DNA of 64,000 bases from VAXT01 sp963827725 (GCA_963827725.1 CAWHBM010000001.1:248001-312000), one strand, 5' to 3'; positions 25,466-34,591 are shown, counted from the first letter of the stretch. Notes: a model not told the origin generated them from the letters alone. Numbers and translations are program-made.

Positions 25466-26692
25466 TCGAGGGGCTTGCCGAGCACTACTCGGCCTTTCGC
25501 GTGTCCGAGCGGGTGCACCTGACCGGGCACTCGCATCAGGCGTGGCCGGATGTAGCCCGCGAGGGACAGCTTGAGGCGTGGCAGGACGCCGCCGAGCACG
25601 CCGACCTCAAGTGGGAGCGCGCGTTCGCGAAGGCGGAGCGTGTGCGAGAGGGAGTCCGGCGGCTGCTCGCCGATCCCGGCGCGCCGGTTGCGCTTGCGCC
25701 GAACACGCACGAGCTCGTGCTCCGGTTCCTGTCGGCTCTGCCGCTGCGTGAACGGCCGAAGATCGTCTCGACCGACGGTGAGTTCCACACGCTGCGACGC
25801 CAGCTCGGCCGGCTGGCCGAGGAGGGGCTCGCGGTCGTCCGGCTCCCCGCCCGGCCGGTGGAGACGCTCGCGGAGCGGCTCGCGGCCGAGGCTCGGGGGG
25901 CGAGCGCCGTGCTCGTCTCGGCCGTTCTCTTCGAAGACTCGCGCATCGTGCCCGAGCTGCCCGCGCTGGCGGCGGCGTGCGCGGATGAGGGCGCCGAGCT
26001 CCTCGTCGACGCCTACCACGCCCTCGGGTGCTTGCCGTTCACCGTTGCCGGCCTCGAGCGGGCCTGGATCGTCGGTGGTGGCTACAAGTACCTCCAGCTC
26101 GGCGAGGGCAACTGCTTTCTACGGCTGCCGCCGCAGGCCGACGAGCTCCGGCCCGCGATCACAGGCTGGTTCGCCGAGTTCGAAGAGCTCCACGCGGCGC
26201 ACGAGCCGGGCGGGACGCCGTACCCGCGCGGCAGCATGCGCTTCGCCGGCTCGACCTACGACCCGACGAGCCACTACCGCGCTGCTCCGCGTCCTCGACT
26301 TCTTCGACGAGCAGGGTCTGACCCCCGAGCGCCTGCGGCAGAGCTATCTCCACCAGACGACGCTCCTCGCCGAGCGCTTCGACGAGCTCGGCCTCTCCGA
26401 TGTCACACGCGACCGCGAGACCCCACTCGATGCCTTCGGCGGCTTCCTCGCCCTCGAGTCGGAGCGAGCGGAGGAGGTCAGCCGTGGGTTGCTTGACGCG
26501 GGCGTCGTCACGGACAGCCGCGGCCGCTATCTCCGTCTCGGGCCCGCGCCGTACCACTCGGACGAGCAGCTCGAGGCCGCCGTCGAGCAACTCGGGCGTG
26601 CGGCAATCGCTGACGGCCGACCATCCCCGTCTTCGTCAGGCGCCGTAGCCACTCAGCAACAACCAGATGATCAGGGTCCCAAGCGAGCCTAG
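25462..26692 (+). CDS. kynU: Kynureninase (class V aminotransferase fold), one frameshift
   Basis: 409 aa after correction. PLP enzyme that cleaves kynurenine into anthranilate and alanine. HLTGHSHQAWP is the N-terminal substrate loop, VDAYHALGCLPF holds the PLP-binding aspartate, and the Schiff-base lysine is in GGGYKYLQLGEGN, matching the kynureninase pattern G-x-G-Y-K-Y. The frame shifts near 26283 (SHYRA joined to LLRVLDFFDEQG, one extra base). TTG start within a TTGA overlap with kynA. Its last 57 bases overlap the convergent membrane-protein gene, and the final 30 residues look non-conserved. Last gene of the operon. Confidence 0.88.
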
Positions 26693-27010
26693 AAGGCCGA
26701 CGAACCAGCCGACGACGCCGGTAAGGAGGCTCATCACCGCTCCGTTTCGATCGCCCCAGTAACGGCGCGTCGCCGGAAATGTGTACGCAAACACGAGCGC
26801 TGTGTAGAGGAAGCAGGTTCCGGCTGCGTAAGGCCCCTCCCAGCGGTCTTCAAGTCCGCCGACGAAGCCCCACTCGACAGCGAGAAAGAGCACGGGGATG
26901 CCGACGGGGATCGAAAGGAGTAGGGCCACGCGGATGCGATGCCAGGCCCGCGTCGCCTCACTCGAGCGGACCCTCGTAGATGGATTCGTGGTCGCGTGCA
27001 ATGCCTCCAT
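26636..27010 (-). CDS. Small integral membrane protein
   Basis: 124 aa with about three membrane helices: RIRVALLLSIPVGIPVLFL, a second around GTCFLYTALVFAYTF, and a glycine-rich C-terminal helix GVVGWFVGLLGSLGTLIIWL. A short positively charged N-terminus suggests the cytoplasmic side. No family recognised. It converges on the kynureninase gene and overlaps its end by 57 bases, which is unusual for this window; either the kynureninase end is extended by an indel or the overlap is real. Confidence 0.6.
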   Translation of the reverse strand: MEALHATTNPSTRVRSSEATRAWHRIRVALLLSIPVGIPVLFLAVEWGFVGGLEDRWEGPYAAGTCFLYTALVFAYTFPATRRYWGDRNGAVMSLLTGVVGWFVGLLGSLGTLIIWLLLSGYGA

Positions 27011-27057
27011 GACCCCCTACCCGCCTTCATCGGCACGCAACCGTGGCGAAGCCTCTC

Positions 27058-28002
27058 CTAGGGACCTGCGTACGCCGTGTCGGCGACGCCGGGACGTGCC
27101 TTTCGCTCGGCGACGAGCGACGGTCCACGGACCGGAAGTAGCAGGACGACGATGCTCGTGAGAGCGACGCCGGCGAGCTGCGAGCTCGTCAGGGTCGCGT
27201 CGAAGGCCAGATAGCCCACGGCGATCGCCACGATCGGGAAGGTGAGCTCCGCGACCGACGCGACCGACGCAGTCGTGCGCTGCAGGCCCCAGTAATAGAG
27301 CAGGACGGCGACGAGGCCGGTGACGAGCGCGAGGAGGGTGATGAAGACCGCGTCGTGCCAGGATGTCGTGAGGGGAGCGCCGAGCACCAGCACCGCCACG
27401 AGCGCGGCAGGAAGACCGAAGGCAAAGCGCACGGCAGTGACCTGCTGGAACGGGAGCCTGAGCGCGAGGTAGCGGCCGAGGACCGTGCCGAGCGCCCACA
27501 GGCCGGCCGCCGCGAGCGCATACAGCGCAGGCGCCCGCCCGTGCAGCGAGACGTCGAACGGGCTCGGGAATGCCATCAGCCACACGCCGGCCAGGCCGCC
27601 GAGGAGGAAGAGGCCGAAGCGGCGGCGCGGACGCTCGCCGAGGAGCGCTGCGGCGAGCGACACCGCGATCAGCGGCTGAACCTTCTGCAGGACGACCGGC
27701 GTCACCGGATCTCCTTGCACGAACGCCTCCGTGAACAGGATCGTCGCAATCGCAGACGATCCCGCGCCGATGACGACGCCCGCGGCTACGAAGCGCGGCC
27801 CGGCGCGCCAGAGGGCCGGGAGGGCGACCGCGATCACGGGGAGGAGCACGAGGACGAGGACGACGTGCTCGCCGAAAACGATCGTCGCCGCCTGCGTCGA
27901 TTGCGCAAGCGGATTCCGCAGCAGCGCGTCGGTGCCCCACAATCCCGCCGCGACGGCGACGGCGACGACTCCCATGCTCGCCTTGCTGATCGATCGCATC
28001 AC
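27058..28002 (-). CDS. EamA/DMT-superfamily transporter
   Basis: 314-aa permease with ten predicted helices in two EamA repeats (about 12-145 and 165-295). Typical features: VAAGLWGTDALLRNPLA at the start of repeat 1, and VVLQKVQPLIAVSLAAALLG, the conserved end-of-repeat block. The second repeat has the equivalent VAELTFPIVAIAVGYLAFD. Such proteins export amino acids, metabolites or drugs. It lies next to the tryptophan operon but on the opposite strand, so a role there is only a possibility. Confidence 0.87.
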   Translation of the reverse strand: MMRSISKASMGVVAVAVAAGLWGTDALLRNPLAQSTQAATIVFGEHVVLVLVLLPVIAVALPALWRAGPRFVAAGVVIGAGSSAIATILFTEAFVQGDPVTPVVLQKVQPLIAVSLAAALLGERPRRRFGLFLLGGLAGVWLMAFPSPFDVSLHGRAPALYALAAAGLWALGTVLGRYLALRLPFQQVTAVRFAFGLPAALVAVLVLGAPLTTSWHDAVFITLLALVTGLVAVLLYYWGLQRTTASVASVAELTFPIVAIAVGYLAFDATLTSSQLAGVALTSIVVLLLPVRGPSLVAERKARPGVADTAYAGP

Positions 28003-28119
28003 GCAACAGCCTCTCTGACGGGCATGATGTCAGCGCGCATGGGGGAACGCACGGTTTGGCCTGGCTTCGCGATCGGCCTGTTCTCGGATTGGCTCCGCTT
28101 CGGGAGTAAGCCCGGCTCA

Positions 28120-28960
28120 GGCCCGGGATCAACTCAGCTCCGTCTGGAACGGGGACATCTACGTCGTGAATGCAGACGGAAGCGCAAGACGCGACTGACT
28201 CGAGACCGGCCGCAGAGTTCGACCCGGCCTGGTCTCCCGACGGCACGAAGATCGCCTTTTCGCGCTTCACGGGGCGCCGCTACCAGATCTTCGTCATGAA
28301 TGCAGACGGCACGAACGCCGTCCAGCTCACACACGGGGACAGCGCCGCCTCAGACGCAGCGTGGTCGCGCGACGGAAGCGGATTGCGTACACCAGTGCCG
28401 AGGCTCCTGCGACATCTACGTCATGAACGCCGACGGCGGTGGCGTGAGGAGGCTGACGTACGGGGAGCATCCCGGTGACCGGGGTCGACTGGTCGCCCGA
28501 CGGCCGGCGAATCGCATTCGCCGACCTCATGGGCCTCTTCGTCGTGGACGCGACGGCGGCGACTGGCAACGCCTCACGGATGGTCCGCCGACGACAGCAA
28601 TCCCGCGTGGTCACCAACGGGTCGCAGATCGCCTTCGACGGTTCCCGAGGCTTGTTTCACGGAGACATCTACGTCGTGAATGCGAACAGCGACGGAATGG
28701 CACACCTCACGGACAGCCTGCCGCTCGATTCGAATCCGTCGTGGTCTCCGGACGGGCGGAGAATCGCCTTCATGCGCAAGCAAACCCGGAAGGCGCGTGC
28801 GCGCGTCTTCGTCATGAACGCCGACGGGAGCGCCCCGACGGATCTCGGCGCCATTGGCGATGCCTACTCGAGGCCGTCGTGGTCCTCGGACGGAACGAGG
28901 CTGGCCTACTCCTGGTTGACGGCCTGCATCGTCCCGAAGGTAGCCGGCAGGGCGCTTCAG
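28120..28960 (+). pseudogene. PD40/TolB-like beta-propeller gene, multiply frameshifted
   Basis: At least five propeller blades can be read, but in changing frames: GDIYVVNADGSA (about 28150), FDPAWSPDGTKIAFSRF (28215), IFVMNADGTNAVQLTHGD, DIYVMNADGGGVRRLTYGE (28410), WSPDGRRIAFADL (28490), GDIYVVNANSDGMAHLTD (28660) and NPSWSPDGRRIAFMRK (28730). These are the W-S-P-D-G-x-x-I-A-F and I-[YF]-V-M-N-A-D-G signatures of PD40 repeats. Three or more frame breaks, no clear start and a run-off end make it a degraded gene, or a very badly sequenced one. It was probably a secreted or periplasmic propeller. Confidence 0.75.
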
Positions 28961-29183
28961 GAGTCGCGCAGCCAGATCCGCCGAGCGAGCTGCTCGGTGG
29001 GACGGGTCCGGTTCAGGGCGTCCCCGCGCCCACGTGGGACCGTCTTGTTCCAGCAACCACGAGCGCGCGCGGAGCGGCGCATCGGGAGCAAGGTGAATCT
29101 CGTTGCCAGTCGCGGGCGCTGACGAGGTGCTCCCGGCATGCCGCCGGATTGGTCGAGACGCCACGCGTAGGCATCATGCTCGT

Positions 29184-29597
29184 ATGGCCGCGCCGAGCAT
29201 CCAGGGACGGGGGCAGAAGAACCTGATCCTGATCCTGGCGCGAGAGTTCGCGTCGAAGCTCGCCACCGCCACCTTCCTCACCGATGCGGAGGGGAACCTC
29301 GTCTTCTACAACGAGGCCGCCGAGGAGTTGCTCGGCCGGTCGTTCGCCGAGGCCGGCGAGGTCAAGGCCGAGGACTGGGGCTCGATGTACACGATCGAGG
29401 ACCTCGACGGCTCGCCGTTGCCCCTCGAGCGGAACCCGGGCGGAATCGCCCTGCTCGAGCGGAGGCCGGCTCACGAACGGCTCCGGATTACCGGGCTGGA
29501 CGGCGTTCCCCGGGAGATCGAGGCGACGGCCTTCCCCCTGATGGCGACGGCGGAGGAGCTCGTCGGGATGGTGGCCATCTTCTGGGAGCCGCGCTAG
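29184..29597 (+). CDS. Single-domain PAS protein
   Basis: 137 aa, almost entirely one PAS domain: ATATFLTDAEGNLVFYNEAA then EELLGRSFAEAGE and a C-terminal strand EIEATAFPLMA with EELVGMVAIFW. No kinase, cyclase or output domain follows. PAS domains sense small ligands, redox state or light, or mediate protein contacts. Start ATG 29184. Its stop TAG shares its last base with the GTG of the following MBL hydrolase gene, so the two are probably co-translated and functionally linked, perhaps sensor and enzyme. Confidence 0.82.
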   Translation: MAAPSIQGRGQKNLILILAREFASKLATATFLTDAEGNLVFYNEAAEELLGRSFAEAGEVKAEDWGSMYTIEDLDGSPLPLERNPGGIALLERRPAHERLRITGLDGVPREIEATAFPLMATAEELVGMVAIFWEPR

Positions 29598-30460
29598 TGC
29601 GGGCGACGATCTGGGGATGCCGTGGCTCGATGGCGGTGCCGGGGCCGGAGACGGTGCGATACGGCGGCAACACGTCGTGCGTCCAGGTCGAGCTCGACGA
29701 CGGGACGCTGCTCGTGCTCGACGCGGGGACCGGCGTTCGGCCGCTGGGCCTGAAACTCGTCGACAGGGAAGGCCCGATTCACGTGCTCCTCACACATCTT
29801 CACCTCGACCATCTCGAGGGCCTGGGCTTCTTCCTGCCCGTGTGGACTCCCGGGCGCGAGGTTCACATCTGGGGGCCGCGCTCCCCGCGGCGCAGCCTCG
29901 AGGACCGGATCGCGCGCTACTTCTCGCCGCCGCTCTTTCCGGTCGACATCAACGCAATTCCCTGTCGTGTCACCTTCCATGACGTCCCCGAAGCGCCGTG
30001 GCAGATCGGTAGTGCGTGGATCACGGCCGAGCACGTGTCCCATCCGGGGCCGACCGTCGGCTACCGGGTCGAGGGTGACGGCAGCTCGCTTGCGTACATC
30101 CCCGACCACGAGCCGGCTCTCGGTGGCAGTCTCGCCGAGCTTCCTCCCGAGTGGATATCCGGGAACAGCGTGGCGGATGGGGTCGACGTGCTGTTCCACG
30201 ACGCACAGTACTCCGAAGAGGAGTACGCCTCGAAGGTCGGCTGGGGCCACTCGAGCGTCGCCACCGCGGTCGACTTCGCCCGCGTGGCAGGCGTCGGCCG
30301 CCTCCTGCTCTTCCACCACGATCCGCTGCACACCGATGAGAGGCTGGTCGAGCACGAGGCGCGCGCACGCGAGCTCGCCGGAGGCAACGGCGTGAACCCG
30401 GAACTCGCCGCGGAGGGTATGACGATCGAGCTCGCCGGATTGGTCGCCGCCGCTAGCTGA
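29597..30460 (+). CDS. Metallo-beta-lactamase-fold hydrolase (phosphodiesterase-like)
   Basis: 287 aa. The start MRATIWGCRGSMAVPGPETV and then RYGGNTSCVQVELDDGT are typical of cyclic-nucleotide-phosphodiesterase/RNase Z-like MBL proteins. Metal-binding motif LLTHLHLDHLEGLGF, later ligands in AEHVSHPG, DHEPALG and FHDAQYSEEEY, and the final histidine in LLLFHHDPLHTD. Substrate unknown; second-messenger or RNA phosphodiester cleavage are candidates. GTG start immediately follows the PAS gene stop. It is the last gene before the tRNA-fragment-flanked cassettes. Confidence 0.85.
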   Translation: MRATIWGCRGSMAVPGPETVRYGGNTSCVQVELDDGTLLVLDAGTGVRPLGLKLVDREGPIHVLLTHLHLDHLEGLGFFLPVWTPGREVHIWGPRSPRRSLEDRIARYFSPPLFPVDINAIPCRVTFHDVPEAPWQIGSAWITAEHVSHPGPTVGYRVEGDGSSLAYIPDHEPALGGSLAELPPEWISGNSVADGVDVLFHDAQYSEEEYASKVGWGHSSVATAVDFARVAGVGRLLLFHHDPLHTDERLVEHEARARELAGGNGVNPELAAEGMTIELAGLVAAAS

Positions 30461-30489
30461 TGCACCTCGCAAGCCGCGTGTGTGAGGAG

Positions 30490-30533
30490 TGCCTCCGGTA
30501 TGAATCGAACATGCGCACGCGGTTTAGGAAACC
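30490..30533 (-). repeat. Partial tRNA-Arg(CCU) 3' half, copy 1
   Basis: 44 bases matching the 3' half (anticodon arm to acceptor) of the intact tRNA at 36982-37053 with two mismatches (GCCTCCGG for GCCCCCGG, GGTATG for GGCATG). It contains ATGAATCGAACATGCGCACG as in the tRNA. Same orientation as the real tRNA. Fits an attachment-site remnant left by integration at the tRNA 3' end. The 300 bases after it hold no gene that I can support. Confidence 0.8.
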
Positions 30534-30564
30534 GCTTGTCCAGCAGCGGGAGCCCGCTTAGTAG

Positions 30565-30600
30565 AGCGGTTTTCGGGCACCCGCTTTGGGAAAAACCGCT
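30565..30600. terminator. Inverted repeat, possible terminator
   Basis: AGCGGTTTT at 30565-30573 pairs perfectly with AAAACCGCT at 30592-30600 across an 18-base loop. It is about 100 bases beyond the MBL gene stop and inside the region after tRNA fragment copy 1. No T-run follows on either strand, so termination is only one possibility; it could be part of a recombination site. Confidence 0.35.
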
Positions 30601-30887
30601 GTAGCGCCGCTGCGGAGCCGCCGAGAGACAGGCTAGGGCGACGATGCGCGCGTCCTTCACGCTGCGCAGAGTACGAGCGTGTCGTCACCTGGGCATCCGA
30701 TTAGCGACGATCCGCGCCCAGACCGCGTCGACGTCGTGCATTGACGGGGAGCCTACCGCCGTCGATCGGCGCTCAGCGCGTCGAAAGAGACCGAGGACGG
30801 ACTCGTAGCCGTCGCCCGTCCTTGACCTCAAGGCACGAGTCGACCAGACTCGAGCCGAATGATCGCCTCATCTGAGAGCGATACGGA

Positions 30888-31685
30888 ATGACCGGAAACG
30901 AGAGTCGAACGAAGCGACGTCTTGCCCTCGCCGCCCTGGCGACGGCGCTCGCAGCCGCGGCGACAGTCCAGGTCGCCTCAGGCGTCGCGAAGACGGGTGC
31001 GGTCATGGGGTCGCTCACCTTCGAGGCCGTGCTTGCGATGACTTCGACGGTCGTTACGTGCCCGCCCGGCTCGCCACCGGACGCTGATCTCTGCGCCGCG
31101 CGCACCGGCAACGGGGCCGTCCGCGGCCTCGGCGAAGTCTCGGAGACGTACACGTTCTTCGTGCAAGAAGGAGACTGTGACCGCGTGTTCGAGACGACAG
31201 TTCGTCTCGAGGTCGCCGGCAAGGGCGACCTCCAACTTGCGGTCGACGAATACCGGGGGGAGTGCATCGAGTCGTCGTTGATCCTGAGCCGCGCGTTCAC
31301 AATCACCGGCGGCTCGGGCATCTATGCAGGAGCCTCGGGAGGGGGCACGGTGAATCATCAGGCCCTTGCCACGCCGCGCGGCTCAGCCGGGACGGACACG
31401 TGGACCGGCACGCTGAATGTACCTGGGCTGGAATTCGACGTGACGCCGCCCACGCTCAGCGGAGCTGTCAACAAGACAGTTCGGGCCCGGAGGGGGTCGA
31501 AGCGCGTGCGCGTCACCTACAGGGTCACCGCCACCGATGCCGTCGATGGTTCGGTCCCGGTGTCCTGCCAGCCGAGGTCGGGCAGTCGCTTCAAAATTGG
31601 TCGCACCTTCGTCAAATGCTCGGCGACGGACACCAGCGCGAACGCGAAGACGGGACGCTTTAGGGTGACCGTGAAGCGCCGCTAG
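30888..31685 (+). CDS. Secreted protein with C-terminal HYR-like domain
   Basis: 265 aa. A long Sec signal peptide (RRLALAALATALAAAATVQV) is followed by a beta-rich domain of about 140 residues with paired cysteines (VTCPPGSPPDADLCAARTG, EGDCDRVF, GECIESS) and a G-rich stretch GGSGIYAGASGGGTV. The last 75 residues, after DVTPPTLSG, match an HYR module: VTYRVTATDAVDGSVPVSCQ and FVKCSATDTSANAKTG. HYR modules occur in extracellular adhesion-type proteins. The only gene of the first tRNA-bounded cassette; export and surface exposure are inferred. Confidence 0.78.
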   Translation: MTGNESRTKRRLALAALATALAAAATVQVASGVAKTGAVMGSLTFEAVLAMTSTVVTCPPGSPPDADLCAARTGNGAVRGLGEVSETYTFFVQEGDCDRVFETTVRLEVAGKGDLQLAVDEYRGECIESSLILSRAFTITGGSGIYAGASGGGTVNHQALATPRGSAGTDTWTGTLNVPGLEFDVTPPTLSGAVNKTVRARRGSKRVRVTYRVTATDAVDGSVPVSCQPRSGSRFKIGRTFVKCSATDTSANAKTGRFRVTVKRR

Positions 31686-31947
31686 GGTTAGGCCGCCTCT
31701 AGCTCGGCTTTCTCGACGGAATCTGGTTCCGGCTCGTGCGGGTGAGGGTGGCCCACCAGATGGCCGTGGGACTCCGCTTCAACCGACCTGACGCCTCGCA
31801 CAATTTCATGGTCGAGCTCCTTCCCGGCTCGGGCTAGCAACCCGCTCCTCAATTTCTGTCTGGATCGCATGTCGAGTGCCTGGCGGTGACACCAGCCGGA
31901 GTCCCTTCTTCGCAATTTTTCTGAGGATTTCGGATTGCAAGGTCCGA

Positions 31948-32055
31948 ATGGCTCGCCGGGATTACTGGCCGATTGCCACCACGTTGCTTGGCTCCGCAAC
32001 CGCTGGCGGAGCGGCCTCGGCGGCAGCGAACGTCGCCGCCCAGATTCTTGAATAA
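31948..32055 (+). CDS. Possible 35-residue hydrophobic small protein
   Basis: Reads MARRDYWPIATTLLGSATAG and then an alanine-rich stretch ending AAQILE, stop TAA. A basic aromatic start followed by about 22 uncharged residues resembles a single membrane-inserting helix or small toxin/leader. No good ribosome site. The opposite strand of 31688-32074 is also open for 128 codons, with a protein-like end (HGHLVGHPHPHEPEPD), so which strand, if any, is coded is uncertain. Confidence 0.28.
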   Translation: MARRDYWPIATTLLGSATAGGAASAAANVAAQILE

Positions 32056-32161
32056 GGGCGCGAAGCGGTCGCAACCGTTACGCGAACCGTCGCGTACCGG
32101 CGAATCGTCAATTAGGCCGATTTGCGGGGGCTTCCGCCGATTTCGGCTCCGTTAGCGGTGA

Positions 32162-32285
32162 TGCCCCCGGCATGAATCAACATGCGCACGCGGTTTAGGA
32201 ACTGCGCGTGCGCAATCACCGTTTGCAGGTAAAAGAGCGTCTCGGGAAGGGCGTGCGCGCCAGCGAACGCGCCAGTCCCCGGAGA
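32162..32285 (-). repeat. Partial tRNA-Arg(CCU) 3' half, copy 2, with ~85-bp associated flank
   Basis: 32162-32202 matches the tRNA from its discriminator base through the anticodon loop, with one base missing (GAATCAACATG for GAATCGAACATG). The following ~85 bases (for example GTGCGCAATCACCGTTTGCA and GCGCGCCAGCGAACGCGCCA) are similar to the flank of copy 3. The rest of 32056-32495 has no gene that I can support; a 95-codon frame at 32297-32584 looks non-coding. Confidence 0.8.
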
Positions 32286-32495
32286 GGTGTGCGGGCTTGA
32301 CCGGTGTCTACCGGTTTCCGGTTGACCGCGCCGCCTGCATCGCGCTTGAAACGACCAGCGACGTGCTCGACCGTCGTCGTGGGATCGAGCGGGTCACGTT
32401 CGTCCTCTTCTGGGACGTGCACCTCCGCGTTCGAGGCGCCCTACAAGTGACTCGCGGACGGGAGGGCGGGTCGCCCCGCCCTCCCGCCGGCTGCG

Positions 32496-33520
32496 CTACC
32501 GCAGCCTGTTGGGCGAGAACGCGATTCCGTGGGGCCGGCCGACGTTGGGGTAGTCCCAGGTGTCGACCACAGATCGACGTCTGACGTCGACGGCGGCAAC
32601 CCCGCCGACTCCGGCTGCGGCGCGATCGAACGTTGCGTAGACGAAGCGCCCGTCCTTGGACATTGCGGCGAGGTCGCCGAAGGTTCCTCTCCCCCCAATC
32701 GGCACGGATTCGATCACCGACAGGCTCTCCGTGTCGACGAAGATCAACCGGGCTGGTGTCCCGCGAAGCGTCACGATCAGCGTCCGCCCATCGCGGGTGA
32801 GCAGCAAGGTCTCCGGCTGGGTCCCGACCGGCACCTCGTCGACAACGGTCTCCGAGGCGAGATCGATCACCTTCACCTTCCCTTCGCCGCGCGCCGAGAC
32901 GTAGAGCAGGCGCTCGCGGCGGTCCGGGAGCACCTCGCTCGGCTGGACGATGCCGGTGACGCTGAACTCGATCGCCCCGGTTGCGATATCGATCCCAGTG
33001 ACCTCGTCCCCGGTCTCGTGGGGCACGTAGATCGTGTGCCGCCCGATATATCCGGAGTGCGCCCGGGCGTTGGGATTGTCGCTCGAGCGGTATCGCCGAC
33101 TCTGATCCGTCCTCGAGTCGACGAGTGCGACCTCGTTCGAGCCGACGAGCCCGACGACGAGCGTGCGGCCGCCCCGGCCCGGCTCGAGGTGATGCGGACG
33201 CGGGCCGAGCGCGATCTTCCGGCTTGCCAGCGTCCTGATCGAGACGATCGAGAGGTCCCGTTCCCGTCCGTCTCGTTCGTGACGTACGCCTGACGTGCCC
33301 GGCGCGAGATCGCGACCTCGTGCGCGCCGGGGCCTGTCGGAATGGTGGCCCGCGTGGCGCCTGTAGCCGCGTCGAAGATCGTCAACTCGCCTTGGTCACG
33401 GTTGACGACCCAGACGCTTCCGCGTCTTTCTGGGTTGTTGTCGTGCGCCCCGGCCACCCCGCCAAGCAGGGCGAGCAACGTCGCGCACAGGGCGACGAAA
33501 AGCAGCGCGACTCTGCGCAT
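32496..33520 (-). CDS. Secreted YVTN-type beta-propeller protein, one frameshift
   Basis: About 341 aa. Signal peptide MRRVALLFVALCATLLALLG, then propeller blades of the YVTN/cytochrome-D1 type: SVWVVNRDQGELTIFDAATG, AYVTNETDGNG, GRTLVVGLVGSNEVALVDSR, YVSARGEGKVKVIDLASETV, TLRGTPARLIFVDTESLSVI and FVYATFDRAAAGVGGVAAVD. A seven-blade ring is likely. The frame breaks near 33270 (one base missing after DGN). ATG 33518-33520 has the strong ribosome site AAGGAGG. It is divergent from a LysR regulator with a candidate operator between, suggesting control by it. Ligand unknown. Confidence 0.82.
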
Positions 33521-33614
33521 GGTGAACCTCCTTGCGGTAGCGCCCGGCGGCTCTGGAAGCGAGAGTGCGCCGCCGGATCGACTGCACGCTACGCGCACCA
33601 CGGCCGCGACTCAA

Positions 33615-33638
33615 ATACATCCTTCGCAGGTGTTGTAT
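33615..33638. promoter_or_regulatory. Candidate LysR operator
   Basis: ATACAT (33615-33620) and TTGTAT (33633-33638) form an imperfect inverted repeat 12 bases apart, in the 130-base interval between the divergent beta-propeller and LysR genes and 12 bases from the LysR ATG. Size and position suit a LysR-type T-N11-A box. Confidence 0.45.
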
Positions 33639-33649
33639 AACCACCGGTG

Positions 33650-34591
33650 ATGCGACTCGAGGCGCGTCTGAGGGCCTTCGCAGCCCTTGCCCGCCGCGGC
33701 TCCTTTTCCGCCGCGGCCGAGGAGCTGTACGTCAGCCAGCCGGCCGTCTCCAAGCACGTCGCCGCGCTCGAGGTCGAGGTCGGCAAGCCGCTCGTCGAGC
33801 GCGGACGCGCCGGCTCCCCGCTGACGCCTTCGGGCGAGTTGCTCGCCGACTATGTCCTGCGCGCCGAAGCGTTGCTTGCAAACGCGCAGCGAGCCCTCGC
33901 CGCGGGCGCCGGGGCCGAGACCGGCACGCTCTCACTCGCCGCGTCGGGAATCCCGGGGACGTACCTGCTCCCTGAACTGCTCCTCGCCTTCCGGGAGCGG
34001 TACCCCGGCGTCGAGCTCGAGTTCGACGTCTCGACCTCGGGCGAGGCGCTGGCGCTCGTGCGTGCCCACCAAGCCGAGCTCGGCGTGGTCGGCGGGTTCG
34101 AGACACCCCCGGAGCTGGAGAGCGAAGCGCTGCTCGAGGACGACGTGGTGCTCGTCGGCTCGCCTGCTCTAGGCGGGCGGAGGCTGCGGCCCAAGGAGCT
34201 CGAGGCGCTGACGTGGATCTCGCTCGACGAGGGCTCCGCCACGCGGGCCGCCGTCGAGACGGCCCGCTGGGAGCTTGGCCTCCACGGGGTGCGGGCGCTC
34301 GAGCTGCCCTCCTGGGAAGCGGTCAAGCGGGCCGTCGCGGCGGGCTCGGGGATTGCCGCGATCAGCAGGCTGGCGCTCGACGTCGAGCTCGAGGCGGGCA
34401 CGCTCGTCGTGCTAGACGTGCCTAGCTGGCGGCTCACGCGCACGATCGCACTCGTGCGGGCGCGGGGCGTTCCGCTGACGCCGCCCGCCGACCGCTTCGT
34501 CGAGCTCCTGCGCGAGCACTTTGCGCCGCCCGGAGTGGAGGCGCCTCCCACCCGGCATGAATCGAACATGCGCACGCGGTCTAGGAACTAG
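33650..34591 (+). CDS. LysR-family transcriptional regulator with tRNA-derived C-terminus
   Basis: 313 aa. N-terminal winged helix-turn-helix: FAALARRGSFSAAAEELYVS then QPAVSKHVAALE. The effector domain follows (GTLSLAASGIPGTYLLPELL, ELELVVVGGFET-like region, VKRAVAAGSGIAAISRLALD), as in CysB/CysL-like regulators of central metabolism. The last 14 residues (PTRHESNMRTRSRN) are translated from tRNA-Arg fragment copy 3, so the original 3' end was replaced by the repeat. ATG 33650 or GTG 33647. Probably controls the divergent propeller gene. Confidence 0.88.
   Translation: MRLEARLRAFAALARRGSFSAAAEELYVSQPAVSKHVAALEVEVGKPLVERGRAGSPLTPSGELLADYVLRAEALLANAQRALAAGAGAETGTLSLAASGIPGTYLLPELLLAFRERYPGVELEFDVSTSGEALALVRAHQAELGVVGGFETPPELESEALLEDDVVLVGSPALGGRRLRPKELEALTWISLDEGSATRAAVETARWELGLHGVRALELPSWEAVKRAVAAGSGIAAISRLALDVELEAGTLVVLDVPSWRLTRTIALVRARGVPLTPPADRFVELLREHFAPPGVEAPPTRHESNMRTRSRN

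Noticed and set aside
31688..32074. Minus-strand 128-codon frame after the HYR protein gene
   Set aside because: Only its last ~50 residues look protein-like and there is no good start; kept as a remark under the small ORF, not as a gene.
32297..32584. 95-codon plus-strand frame beside tRNA fragment copy 2
   Set aside because: Its second half overlaps the end of the well-supported propeller gene and becomes arginine/glycine-rich; no support.
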